DNA from: Massilia arenae
GTDB lineage: Bacteria; Pseudomonadota; Gammaproteobacteria; Burkholderiales; Burkholderiaceae_D
Assembly: GCF_008014745.1 (NCBI RefSeq)
Contig: NZ_VPFD01000026.1
Coordinates: forward strand, 1 to 64,000
Direction: 5' to 3'
DNA: 64,000 nucleotides
Below the pieces are notes generated by a model. It saw nothing but the letters and a program-made list of their open reading frames with translations, had not been told where the DNA came from and made no database searches. This document shows, in pieces, positions 7,923 through 16,597 of the stretch (position 1 is its first letter; every line of letters starts with the position of its first letter). The translations under genes were made by a program, and so were the position numbers.

Positions 7923-8618
7923 ATGCAACAAAAAGCCCCGCGCCGCACCCGCGAACGCATCCTCGAGCTGTCGCTCAGGCTGTTCAACGAGTTCGGTGAA
8001 CCCAATATCACGACGACCGTCATTGCCGAGGAGATGAATATCTCGCCCGGCAATCTGTACTACCATTTCCGCAACAAGGACGACATCGTCAATTCGATCT
8101 TCGTCCAGTTCGAGGCGGAGATCGAGCGCGTGCTCGCGGTGCCGGCCGGGCGCCGCTCGAACATGGAAGACGTGTGGCTGTACCTGCACCATATGTTCAA
8201 GCTGATCTGGCGCTACCGCTTCTTCTACCGCGACCTGAACGACCTGCTGTCGCGCAACCGCAAGCTCGAACTGCACTTCAAGGCCATCCACGCCCACAAG
8301 ATCAAGGTCGCGCGCCAGCTGTGCGAAGACCTGCGCAGCGAAGGCTCGCTCGAGGCCTCCGACCAGCAGATCGGCGCCATGGCGACCAATATGGTGGTGG
8401 TGGCGACCTACTGGCTGTCGTTCGAATACGTGCGCAACCCGCGCAAGTACAGCGAGCAGCAGGCCATCGCCGACGCGCTGGCGCGCGGCTGCTACCAGGT
8501 GCTGTCGATGGTCGGCCCTTACCTGTGCGGCGAGACCCGGGTGCTGTTCGAGAAGCTGTCCGACGACTATCTCCAAAAACTGTCGGCCGACGCCAAGCCG
8601 GGCGCCGACTTCTTCTGA
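7923..8618 (+). CDS. TetR/AcrR-family transcriptional regulator
   Basis: A 231-residue one-component regulator. Residues about 9-55 form the TetR DNA-binding domain: RILELSLRLFNEFGEPNITTTVIAEEMNISPGNLYYHFRNKDDIV. The remaining helical region should bind a small ligand and dimerise; it is not diagnostic. An 18-bp palindrome lies just upstream and is the likely operator. The LOG-family gene follows after only 10 bp, so the two are probably co-transcribed, but the ligand and targets are unknown. Confidence 0.88.
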   Translation: MQQKAPRRTRERILELSLRLFNEFGEPNITTTVIAEEMNISPGNLYYHFRNKDDIVNSIFVQFEAEIERVLAVPAGRRSNMEDVWLYLHHMFKLIWRYRFFYRDLNDLLSRNRKLELHFKAIHAHKIKVARQLCEDLRSEGSLEASDQQIGAMATNMVVVATYWLSFEYVRNPRKYSEQQAIADALARGCYQVLSMVGPYLCGETRVLFEKLSDDYLQKLSADAKPGADFF

Positions 8619-8628
8619 GGTTTTATCC

Positions 8629-9231
8629 ATGAAATCCCTGGCCGTCTATTGCGGCGCCGCCCACGGCGTCAATCCTGTGTACGCCGACGCCGCACGCGGC
8701 CTGGCGCGCGCCATGGTCGAGCACAATATCGCCCTGGTCTATGGCGGCGGCAAGGTCGGCCTGATGGGCGTGATCGCCGACGAAGTGCTGCGCCTGGGCG
8801 GCGAAGCCACCGGCGTGATCCCGCGCGCGCTGGTCGAGCGCGAGGTCGGCCACGCCGGCCTGACCCGCCTGTTCGTGGTCAAGGACATGCACGAGCGCAA
8901 GGCGATGATGTCGGACCTGTCGGAAGGCTTCATCGCCATGCCGGGCGGGATGGGCACGCTGGAAGAGCTGTTCGAGATGGTCACCTGGTCCCAGTTGGGC
9001 ATCCACGCCAAGCCGATCGGCCTGCTCAACGTGAACGGCTTCTACGACGGCCTGCGCGCCTTCGTGCACCACCAGGTGGAAGAAGGTTTCGTGCGGCCCG
9101 AGCACGAGGGCCTGATGCTGGCCGAGAGCGACCCTGGTGAGTTGATCCGGCGCCTGCGCGCGGCGGCGCCGGCGCCGGCCGTTCAGGCGGCGGTCGAGGC
9201 CGACGCCGAAGCCAGGGGATTGCGCGGATAA
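8629..9231 (+). CDS. LOG-family nucleotide 5'-monophosphate phosphoribohydrolase
   Basis: A 200-residue Rossmann-fold enzyme of the Lonely Guy family, which cleaves the N-glycosidic bond of (cytokinin) nucleoside 5'-monophosphates to release base and ribose 5-phosphate. The family signature PGGMGTLEE and LVYGGGKVGLMG are both present. In non-plant-associated bacteria the physiological substrate is often AMP or unknown. The C-terminal 25 residues are Ala-rich and overlap the convergent YdcF-like gene by 49 bp, so a shorter functional core is likely. Confidence 0.88.
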   Translation: MKSLAVYCGAAHGVNPVYADAARGLARAMVEHNIALVYGGGKVGLMGVIADEVLRLGGEATGVIPRALVEREVGHAGLTRLFVVKDMHERKAMMSDLSEGFIAMPGGMGTLEELFEMVTWSQLGIHAKPIGLLNVNGFYDGLRAFVHHQVEEGFVRPEHEGLMLAESDPGELIRRLRAAAPAPAVQAAVEADAEARGLRG

Positions 9232-9800
9232 GCGCCGTAGCCGGCCAGCTCGCTGAGGAAGCCCCGTTCGAGATAGCCGGGAATTTTTTCGTACTCAGCC
9301 AGCACGCGGGAGCGGAACTCGGCGTGCTCGTGCCAGCACTCCGTCGCAACGCCAAAATAGTTGACCGGGCAGCCCGACAGCGCCATTCCCGGCCAGTGGC
9401 GCTCGAGCGTCATCAGGTAGCGCCGCATGGCGCAGGCCTTGCCGATCGCCAGCACACTGCCCACCTTCGACAAGTCCATCTGCGCGGCCAGCGCGGCGCG
9501 GCCGAGGATCACGTTCTCTCCCGTATTGGTGGCCGCCGTTTCCAGCACCAGGGCCGCCGGCGGCATCCCCAGTTCGACCAGGCGCGCGCCGATCACCTCG
9601 GCCTCTGGCCGCGTGTCGCCGCGCGTGACGCCGCCCGACACCAGCAGCACGCGGAACATGCCGCGTTCCCACAGCGCGTGGGCGGCCAGGCAGAACTCTT
9701 CCACGCCGTGGCGGGTGCCGAACAGGAAGCCGACGTCGGAGGCGCGCAGCGGCAGCTCGGGCATGACGTAGGCGGCGATGACGGACAGGTCGGGGTGCAT
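9183..9800 (-). CDS. YdcF/DUF218-family protein
   Basis: A 205-residue protein of the YdcF-like fold. It shows the family sequence VLLVSGGVTRGDTRPEAEVI and the loop LETAATNTGENV, the conserved TxTxEN-like element. YdcF of E. coli binds S-adenosylmethionine; other members (SanA, ElyC) act in envelope biology. There is no signal peptide or membrane segment, so a cytoplasmic place is likely. Its 3' end overlaps the convergent LOG gene by 49 bp. The precise reaction is unknown. Confidence 0.8.
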   Translation of the reverse strand: MHPDLSVIAAYVMPELPLRASDVGFLFGTRHGVEEFCLAAHALWERGMFRVLLVSGGVTRGDTRPEAEVIGARLVELGMPPAALVLETAATNTGENVILGRAALAAQMDLSKVGSVLAIGKACAMRRYLMTLERHWPGMALSGCPVNYFGVATECWHEHAEFRSRVLAEYEKIPGYLERGFLSELAGYGAYPRNPLASASASTAA

Positions 9801-9831
9801 GACCCCAATTCTAGCCGGTTTTTATCGCGCT

Positions 9832-10932
9832 TCAGGCGACTTCGATCCGGTCGCGTCCCGACGCCTTGGCGCGGTACAGCGCCTTGTCGGCGCGGCTGAT
9901 CGCCTCGGTGAACGGCTCGCCCGTGCGCCGTGCGGCCAGGCCGGCCGAAAAACTGATGCGGCGCGCGGGATCGAGCCCCTCGACCCGCAAGGCATGCACG
10001 TGGTCGGCCATGCGCTCGAGCACCTGGCGCGCGTCGTGCGGCGCCGCGTCCGGCAATAGCAGAAGGAATTCCTCGCCGCCCCAGCGCGCCAGCGTGTCGT
10101 GCGCGCGCAGTGCGCCGCGCGCGGCGTTGGCGAACTCGCGCAGCACGGCGTCACCCAGTGCGTGGCCGTGGAGGTCGTTGACCTGCTTGAAGAAGTCGAT
10201 GTCGAGCAGGGCCACGCAGCTGCCCGCGCCGGGCGGCTGGCGCCGTTCCTCGGCGCAGAGGAGTTCGTTCATGTGGCGGCGATTGGCCAGGGCCGTCAGC
10301 TCGTCGATCGTGGCCAGGGTGCGAATGGTCTCGAGCGCTTTTTCCAGTTCCTGCTTCTTGCGCTTCATGCGCCGGCGCAGCTTGGTCATCTCGCTCGACA
10401 GCAGGGCGGTGGACAGCAGCGCCGCCGCCAGGTAGCCGAAGTTCATCGCTTCCACCGCCGGCGGATGGCGTAGCGGGTCGCCCGCCTGCAGCCACCACAT
10501 GACGCTGCCCATGCCGCCCAGCGTGACGGCCGACAGGAACATGGTCTGGCGCGGGCGCAGGGCGACGGCGCAGAAGGCGATGATCACCACCGTCATGCAC
10601 AGCAGCGCGGCGCGCACCGGTCCGGAGATCGCGTAACCCGCCATGCAGCAGCCGATCGCGAACACCGACTGCAGCATCGCCAGCACGTCCGGCGCGAGAT
10701 CCAGCGCCGTGCTGAAGCGGATCAGCGCATACGAGACCAGGGTGCCGGCGGCGGCGGTCGCGCCCAGCAGCAGGGCCGGTTCGCGCGGCGTGTGGCCGGC
10801 CGCCACCTGGCAGGCCATCAGCACGATGGCGGCGAGGTACAGCAGGGCGGTGGCGATCCAGTAATTGAGCATGCGCCGCAGCGCGGGCTCGGCGCCCAGC
10901 AGGACGCTGGTGGTGTCGCGCACCGGCTTCAC
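9832..10932 (-). CDS. Membrane diguanylate cyclase (GGDEF domain)
   Basis: A 366-residue protein: five or six hydrophobic segments (about residues 20-190), a short coiled coil rich in Lys/Glu (about 195-220), and a C-terminal GGDEF domain with active-site RWGGEEFLLLLP, hence GGEEF and probably active in making c-di-GMP. No RxxD inhibitory site is obvious. The GTG start at 10932 overlaps the TGA of the upstream GGDEF-EAL gene (GTGA) and has GGAG 7 bases before it; ATG at 10872 is an alternative. It is the last gene of a four-gene operon that begins with a porin. Confidence 0.88.
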   Translation of the reverse strand: MKPVRDTTSVLLGAEPALRRMLNYWIATALLYLAAIVLMACQVAAGHTPREPALLLGATAAAGTLVSYALIRFSTALDLAPDVLAMLQSVFAIGCCMAGYAISGPVRAALLCMTVVIIAFCAVALRPRQTMFLSAVTLGGMGSVMWWLQAGDPLRHPPAVEAMNFGYLAAALLSTALLSSEMTKLRRRMKRKKQELEKALETIRTLATIDELTALANRRHMNELLCAEERRQPPGAGSCVALLDIDFFKQVNDLHGHALGDAVLREFANAARGALRAHDTLARWGGEEFLLLLPDAAPHDARQVLERMADHVHALRVEGLDPARRISFSAGLAARRTGEPFTEAISRADKALYRAKASGRDRIEVA

Positions 10933-13637
10933 GCGACGACTCCGTGGCCGTCGGCCAGCAGTCGCGCCAGCGCCTGGGCCGGCAGCGGGCGGCTGAACAG
11001 ATAGCCCTGCATCTCGTCGCAGTCGTTGGCGCGCAAAAAGTCGCGCTGCTGCTCGGTCTCGACGCCCTCGGCGATCACGCGCAGGTCCAGTTTGTGACCG
11101 AGCGAGATCACCGCCAGCGCGATCGCCTGGTCGTCGGCGCAGCTGGCCAGGTCGGCGACGAAGGACTTGTCGATCTTGAGGCGGGTGATCGGGAACGATT
11201 TCAGCGCCGACAGGCTGGAGTAGCCGGTGCCGAAGTCGTCGATCGAGAGCGACACGCCCATCGCCTCGAGCTCGCGCATCTTGTCGACCGAGCGGCCCAG
11301 GTCGCGCATGATCAGGCTCTCGGTCACCTCGACCTCGAGGTCTTGGGGCGGCAGGCCGCTTGCGCCCAGGGCGTCGGCGATGCGCTCGACCAGGCGCTTG
11401 TCCTCGAACTGGCGCGCCGAGACGTTGACCGACATGCTGATTGGCGGCAGGCCGGCGGCGCGCCAGGCGACGTTCTGGGCGCAGGCGGTGCGCAGCACCC
11501 ATTCGCCGATCGGGACGATCAGTCCGCTCTCTTCGGCCAGGCCGATGAAGCGATCGGGCGAGACCAGGCCCTGTTCCGGATGGTGCCAGCGGATCAGTGC
11601 CTCGACGCCGAACAGGCGGCCAGAGCGCAGGTCGACCTTGGGCTGGTACAGCAGCTCGAATTGGCAGGCGCCGGCATCGTCATCCTGGCAGCTATCCAAC
11701 GCCGCACGCAAGCCCTCCAGCAGGCCCAGCTTCTCGTCGATGCTGGCGTTCATCTCGCTGGCGTAGAACTGGACGTTGTCGTTGCCCAGCTCCTTGGCGC
11801 GGTACATGGCGACGTCGGCGTGCATCATGAGGGCGTTGGCGTCGATGCCGTCGCGCGGGTAGAAGGTCACGCCGATGCTGCAGCTGACCTGCACCTCCTG
11901 GCCCTCGACCAGCACCGGCTCGGTGACCGCCTCGCGCACCTGTTCAAGCAGCGGCGCGATGGCGGCCGGCTCGCCCGACAGGGCGGGCAGCAGGATCACG
12001 AACTCGTCGCCGCCGAAACGCGCCAGCGTGTCGCCCGCGCCCAGGCAGCGCGCCATGCGCGCGCCGACCACCTTCAACAGCGCGTCGCCGGCGTTGTGGC
12101 CGAGCGCATCGTTGACCAGCTTGAAGCCATCGAGGTCGATGAAGGCCAGGCCTACCGCGCTGCCGTCGCCGGCCGCAGTCGCGATCGCCCCGTCCAGGCG
12201 TTCGCGCAGCAGGCTGCGGTTAGGCAGGCCGGTCAGGTCGTCGTGGTGGGCCAGGTGGCGGATGCGGCCTTCGGCCAGCCTGCGCTCGGTGACGTCGCGC
12301 ACGATCACCACCACGCCGTCCTCGACCGCGACCGCCTGGCGGTACAGCCAGCGCTCCCCCTGCGGCAGCGAACGCGCCAGCCATTCGGTTTCGTGCGTGA
12401 CGCCGTCCAGGGCCACTGCGGCCAGGTCGGCGAAGATGCCGGCGCTGAAGGCCCCAGGCAGCATCACCGACATGCGCTGGCCGGCCAGCTGTTCCTTGCG
12501 CAGGCCGGTGAGCTGTTCGGCGCGGCTGTTGGTGGTGACGATGGTGAAGTCGGTCACGCGTCCCCGCTGGTTCATGATGCTGCGCAGGACGAAGAAGGCG
12601 TCGGGACTGGCTTCCGAGGCCGCGGCATAGGTTTCCTGGGCCTGGCGCTCGCGCCGGCGCGCCTTGGCCAGTTGCCAGGACCAGGCGCTGACCAGGATCA
12701 CCACCGCCACCAGCAGCGTGCTGCCGGCGCCGGCGCCCAGCAGCCAGGCGCGCCGCTGCTGGCGAAATTGCGCCATCTGTTCGCTTTCCGACAGGCCGGC
12801 CACCGCCAGCAGCGGGAAGCCGCCCAACGGCCGGGTGGTGGTGTAGCGCGTCTCGCCATCGATGCGGCAGGCCCGCAGGCCGACCAGGTCGGTGGGGCCG
12901 GGCGTGTAGGACTGGCCCCATGAGACCTGTTCGCCGATGCGCATCGCGCGCACCACGCCGTCCACACCGACCAGGCCGAGCAGGCCCCGTTCGCCCTGGC
13001 GCGAGCGTTCGTACGAGCTGGTGAAATAGGCCGGGTCGACCGCCACGATCGCCACCCCGGCGAAGCGGCCGGCGGCGTCGTCGATGCGGCGCGAGAAATG
13101 AAGATGCGGCTCGGCGGCCCGCGGGTGGACGATGGCCTGGCTCACGTAGGGCAGGTCGTGCCGGATGTGGCGATGGAACTCGAAATAACTGGCGCCGGAC
13201 AGGTCGCGTGGACCGGCATCCGGATTGCTGGCCACCACCCGCCCGTGGCTGTCGGTGATCTCGACCTGGAACACCAGGCCGGGCGGCAGCAGCCCCTTGG
13301 CCGCCAGCGCGGGCAGCGCGCCTTGTGCGCCGTTCTGCTCGACCGCGTATTTCAGCACGCGCAGGGTCTGGTCAATATTGCTCAGGCTGCGCGCCATCTG
13401 GGCTTCATAGGTGTCGAGCAGCTCGTGGGTGGCGTCGCGCGCCGCCGTCGCCGCGGTGCTGCGTTCCGCCTCGATCACGTGTAGGGTGGCGAACCACATG
13501 GCGCCCAGCAGGAACAGGGCGAACAGCGGCAGCGAGATGTGGGTCTCGAGCGCGAGTGCGAGCCAGCGCGCGGGCTTGCGGCGCGCCCGGCTCGGAGACG
13601 GCGCGGCCGGCGTGGCGATGGATGCGAGCGTGTTCAT
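10929..13637 (-). CDS. Membrane sensor GGDEF-EAL protein with periplasmic Cache-type domain
   Basis: A 902-residue c-di-GMP enzyme. After a first membrane helix (about 30-52) comes a roughly 250-residue periplasmic domain that looks like a double-Cache sensor (SHGRVVASNPDAGPRDLSG, then FAGVAIVAVDPAYF), a second helix near 310, a PAS-like region (about 345-465), a GGDEF domain with RFGGDEF, and an EAL domain with EALIRW, DDFGTGYSSL and EGVETEQQ. Both catalytic motifs look intact, so cyclase and phosphodiesterase activity are possible. It sits 7 bp after the PstS-like gene and overlaps the next GGDEF gene, suggesting it reads a signal from that periplasmic protein. Confidence 0.9.
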   Translation of the reverse strand: MNTLASIATPAAPSPSRARRKPARWLALALETHISLPLFALFLLGAMWFATLHVIEAERSTAATAARDATHELLDTYEAQMARSLSNIDQTLRVLKYAVEQNGAQGALPALAAKGLLPPGLVFQVEITDSHGRVVASNPDAGPRDLSGASYFEFHRHIRHDLPYVSQAIVHPRAAEPHLHFSRRIDDAAGRFAGVAIVAVDPAYFTSSYERSRQGERGLLGLVGVDGVVRAMRIGEQVSWGQSYTPGPTDLVGLRACRIDGETRYTTTRPLGGFPLLAVAGLSESEQMAQFRQQRRAWLLGAGAGSTLLVAVVILVSAWSWQLAKARRRERQAQETYAAASEASPDAFFVLRSIMNQRGRVTDFTIVTTNSRAEQLTGLRKEQLAGQRMSVMLPGAFSAGIFADLAAVALDGVTHETEWLARSLPQGERWLYRQAVAVEDGVVVIVRDVTERRLAEGRIRHLAHHDDLTGLPNRSLLRERLDGAIATAAGDGSAVGLAFIDLDGFKLVNDALGHNAGDALLKVVGARMARCLGAGDTLARFGGDEFVILLPALSGEPAAIAPLLEQVREAVTEPVLVEGQEVQVSCSIGVTFYPRDGIDANALMMHADVAMYRAKELGNDNVQFYASEMNASIDEKLGLLEGLRAALDSCQDDDAGACQFELLYQPKVDLRSGRLFGVEALIRWHHPEQGLVSPDRFIGLAEESGLIVPIGEWVLRTACAQNVAWRAAGLPPISMSVNVSARQFEDKRLVERIADALGASGLPPQDLEVEVTESLIMRDLGRSVDKMRELEAMGVSLSIDDFGTGYSSLSALKSFPITRLKIDKSFVADLASCADDQAIALAVISLGHKLDLRVIAEGVETEQQRDFLRANDCDEMQGYLFSRPLPAQALARLLADGHGVVA

Positions 13638-13644
13638 CGCATCC

Positions 13645-14082
13645 TCACGGCAGGACCAGCACGGCGCGCACCGAGGCGTCGAGCGCCTCGCGTTCGATAT
13701 AGCCGATCATCGCCGGATTCCCGGCCACCAGGCGACGCACGCCGGCGTCGCCACTGGCTTCGCGCGGTGGCTGGCCGCGGCCGGTGAACACCATCTTCGA
13801 CCAGTGCGCCTTGAGCAGGGCCGGCGTCTTGCCGGTGAGTCCGCGGTAGAAGCTGTCGCGCTGCGGCGCGCCGAGCTGCTGGTCGATGGCGACCGCCTGG
13901 GTGCCGTCCGGGAAGCGGCTGGCATGGCCGAGGAAGATCGCGGCCACCTGGTCGGCATTGATCGCGGCGACCTGGCTGCGGCTGGAGACCACCACCACCA
14001 GTTCGGCCGAGGCGTTGGCGGCAGCCAGGCTGAGGGCAAGGGCGGCGAACATGCGCCGAGGTGAGCGAAAGAGAGCGCGCAT
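13645..14082 (-). CDS. Small PstS-like periplasmic substrate-binding protein
   Basis: A 145-residue secreted protein with a cleavable signal (MFAALALSLAAANASA). The mature part, VVVSSRSQVAAINADQVAAIFLG and later VVFTGRGQPPREASGDAGVRRLVAGNPAMIGYI, matches the short phosphate ABC-transporter substrate-binding-like family, about half the size of PstS. No permease or ATPase is nearby, so it is unlikely to feed a transporter. It lies between a porin gene (ATGA overlap at 14082) and a membrane GGDEF-EAL gene 7 bp downstream, suggesting a periplasmic ligand-sensing adaptor for c-di-GMP signalling. Confidence 0.78.
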   Translation of the reverse strand: MRALFRSPRRMFAALALSLAAANASAELVVVVSSRSQVAAINADQVAAIFLGHASRFPDGTQAVAIDQQLGAPQRDSFYRGLTGKTPALLKAHWSKMVFTGRGQPPREASGDAGVRRLVAGNPAMIGYIEREALDASVRAVLVLP

Positions 14083-15347
14083 CAGAACACGAAGTCCAGG
14101 GCCACGCTGCCGACGTGCACCGCGCGGTCGGGACGCAGGTCGGGCTGGTTGTTGATCAACGTGCCGCGCGAGCCGTCGCGCGGACGCACCCGGTCGAGCT
14201 GCAGCTTGAGCGCGATATTGGTCGCCGCATCCCAGCGCAGGCCGGCGCTCCAGGTGGACTGCACCGGGATCGTCGCCAGGAAATCGTTGATGCCGGCGTT
14301 GATCTGGCCTGCCGCCGCGGCCAGCGGCGGCGGCAGGCCTTCCAGCGGCAGGCCGGGATCGCGGGTCGGGACGTCGGCGCGCACCTGGGCATAGCCGGCG
14401 TAGGGCGTCAGGGCGCCGCGGCGCAGGCCCGCGCCGACATACATCGACGTGCCGCCGCCCAGCAGCGAATCGGTGCGGGTGCGGCCGCACTCGCCGGTCA
14501 TGAACCAGGCGCCCGGATCGACGCTCATGCCGATGCTGACCATGGAGACGTGTTTGTCCCTGATCTCGTAGCGGTCGGCCAGCGCATCGCCGGCCGGCCC
14601 GAAGCGGCGCAGCACGGTGAACAATTCCTCGCCGATGGCGGTGTTCAGGCGTCCGCTGGCGGCCGACAGGCGCGCGCTGACGGCGCCGCGTTCGATGCTG
14701 TGCGACAGGCCGACGATGTCCTCGGCCTTGATGCGCAACCCGTTGCGCAAGTCCTGGTCGGTGCGGCCGGCGAATACCTGGGTGGCATGCAGCACGGAAC
14801 CCGTGCTCCAGCGCCAGGTGGCGTCGAGGCCGTCGCTGCTGGAGATCGGCAGGGAACCGTAGACCTCGACCGGCGTGCGCACCCAGGGAATCGTGTAGCC
14901 GACCTTGCGCGATTCGGCGCCGAGGAAGACGGGCAGGGCGATGCGGCCGGCGCGCACGGCCAGGTCGGGCGTGAGCTGGTACTTGATATTGGCCCATTCG
15001 AGCTGGGGCGCATAGCTGCCGTCCAGCCGCTGCTCGCTGACCACCTGCAGCACGCCCGACCAGGCGCCAAGATCGAGGTCGAGCTGGGCGCCGAGGCGGC
15101 TGTCGACGTCCGGACTCCAGGCCCGCGTATGGCCGGCGCCATCGGCGCGCAGCACCGAGGCGGTGAAGTCGGCGCTGCGCGCGTCTGCATACACCGCGCC
15201 CAGCGTGCCGAAGCCGGACAGCTTCAGGACGGGCGTGGGTGCGGCCGGCTCGCCGGGTGCGTCCGCGCCGCTGGCGTGGGAGGACAGGAAAGCGAGCGCG
15301 CACGTAGCGAACGCGGCGGACAGGCGCCTGGTATGTTGCTGAACCAT
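14082..15347 (-). CDS. Outer-membrane porin-like beta-barrel protein
   Basis: A 421-residue protein with a signal peptide ending near SSHASGA and a mature part of alternating short strands ending in the typical C-terminal aromatic (SVALDFVF). Segments such as LSGFGTLGAVYADAR, WANIKYQLTPDLAVRAGRIALPVFL and GYTIPWVRTPVEVYG fit the trimeric-porin-like group often called DcaP-like or simply porin. It is the first gene of a minus-strand operon with a PstS-like protein and two c-di-GMP proteins. The solute is unknown. Confidence 0.8.
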   Translation of the reverse strand: MVQQHTRRLSAAFATCALAFLSSHASGADAPGEPAAPTPVLKLSGFGTLGAVYADARSADFTASVLRADGAGHTRAWSPDVDSRLGAQLDLDLGAWSGVLQVVSEQRLDGSYAPQLEWANIKYQLTPDLAVRAGRIALPVFLGAESRKVGYTIPWVRTPVEVYGSLPISSSDGLDATWRWSTGSVLHATQVFAGRTDQDLRNGLRIKAEDIVGLSHSIERGAVSARLSAASGRLNTAIGEELFTVLRRFGPAGDALADRYEIRDKHVSMVSIGMSVDPGAWFMTGECGRTRTDSLLGGGTSMYVGAGLRRGALTPYAGYAQVRADVPTRDPGLPLEGLPPPLAAAAGQINAGINDFLATIPVQSTWSAGLRWDAATNIALKLQLDRVRPRDGSRGTLINNQPDLRPDRAVHVGSVALDFVF

Positions 15348-15590
15348 GTGATGTGAGTGGCGGGAAGCGAGGGAGGTCTCGGGATGACGGCAATTCCGAG
15401 TGTGCAGACTGTAGCGGAGCCCGTTCGCGAAGTCGAGTGACCGCCGGTTAGAAATTTACTTGTACGAAACGTTCGTTGTTGGCGAGCAACGATTGCGATT
15501 GAATGCGTTCGGACATCCGCGAGCCGTGCCGTGCAAAAAGAGGCTAGGATGACAGGATGGCATGCCGCCACGTTTTCCTGAAAGGTTGGA

Positions 15591-16001
15591 ATGAAGCGCT
15601 CAGTCTTGTCGATCATCCTCGCAACCCTGGCTGCGGCCGCGTCCGTCGCCACGCCGGCGCTGGCCGCAGATCCGGCCTTCTGCGCCTCGATGTGCGCCTC
15701 CGAACAGCGCGAATGCCGCGCTGGCGCCCAGGCGCTGCCGCTGGAGCAGCGGCTGACCGGGTCGACGCCGGAATACCGCAACCCATTGGCACGCACGGCC
15801 CAGGGCGCGGTGCCGGGCCAGGCGACCCGCGCGATCGATGCCGCCGGCGACAACGGACGCCGTATGGCACGGCTCGGCGCCTGCGACACGGCGCTCCAGC
15901 GCTGCACGCGCAGCTGCGCGGCGCAGCCGGATGGCGCCGGACGGTCGCCGCTGCACCAGCCGCCAGCGTCACCAGCTTCGGCGCCGGCGCAGTCGAGCTA
16001 G
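15591..16001 (+). CDS. Small secreted cysteine-rich protein of unknown function
   Basis: A 136-residue protein with a clear signal peptide (MKRSVLSIILATL... ending ATPALAADP). The mature part has six cysteines in two groups, FCASMCASEQREC and GACDTALQRCTRSC, suggesting two helical hairpins held by disulfides (CX3CX6C and CX6CX3C, mirror-like spacing). The tail is Pro/Ala/Ser-rich. I do not recognise the family. It ends 4 bp inside the convergent metallopeptidase gene. Confidence 0.65.
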   Translation: MKRSVLSIILATLAAAASVATPALAADPAFCASMCASEQRECRAGAQALPLEQRLTGSTPEYRNPLARTAQGAVPGQATRAIDAAGDNGRRMARLGACDTALQRCTRSCAAQPDGAGRSPLHQPPASPASAPAQSS

Positions 16002-16513
16002 TCGCCGCTCCACAAGCGCTCGCCGGACAGGTCGAGCCAGGTCAGGTACAGGCGCACGTCGAACTCGAGCTGGTGGTACTCCGGCTCCATCCAGCAGCAC
16101 AGCTTGTAGAACGCCTTGTCGTGTTCCTTTTCCTTCAGGTGCGCCAGTTCGTGCACGGCGATCATGCGCAGGAAGGGCAGCGGCGCGTCGCGAAACAGGC
16201 TGGCGATGCGGATCTCGTGCTTGGCCTTCAGGCGTGAACCCTGGACCCGCGAAATGGCGGTGTGCAGGCCCAGCGCGTGCTGGATGATCTGGATCTTGCT
16301 GTCGAAGGCGACTTTCGATACTGGCGCGGCCTGGCGCAGGTAGTCGTCCTTGAGCTCCTGCACATAGTCGTAGAGGGCGCGGTCGGTGCGGATGCCGTGC
16401 GGCTCGGGATAGCGGCGGCGCAAAGTGTCGCCAAGGCGGTTCTGTTCGATCAGCCCGCTCACCTGTGCTTGCAGGGTGTCCGGGTAGGCGGTCAGGTATT
16501 TCAGGGTGGGCAT
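15998..16513 (-). CDS. YgjP-like metal-dependent hydrolase (M48-type)
   Basis: A 171-residue protein with the zinc motif HELAHLKEKEHDKAFY, where HELAH plus the downstream His matches the YgjP/DUF45 family of gluzincin-like metallopeptidases. Length is somewhat under the usual 230, so this is a short family member. No signal peptide is seen, so it is probably cytoplasmic. The substrate is unknown. It stands alone. Confidence 0.82.
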   Translation of the reverse strand: MPTLKYLTAYPDTLQAQVSGLIEQNRLGDTLRRRYPEPHGIRTDRALYDYVQELKDDYLRQAAPVSKVAFDSKIQIIQHALGLHTAISRVQGSRLKAKHEIRIASLFRDAPLPFLRMIAVHELAHLKEKEHDKAFYKLCCWMEPEYHQLEFDVRLYLTWLDLSGERLWSGD

Positions 16514-16597
16514 AAGCCCGGCAATGTACCACAGGGGCGATCGCGCCGCGCGGGCCGCGCCGGGACCGCCCCGTGGACAGCCAACAGCCAGGCAGCG

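Noticed and set aside
10944..12923. 659-codon open frame antisense to the GGDEF-EAL gene
   Set aside because: Composition is that of an antisense shadow (Gln/Ala/His-rich), without domains; the opposite strand has full GGDEF and EAL motifs.
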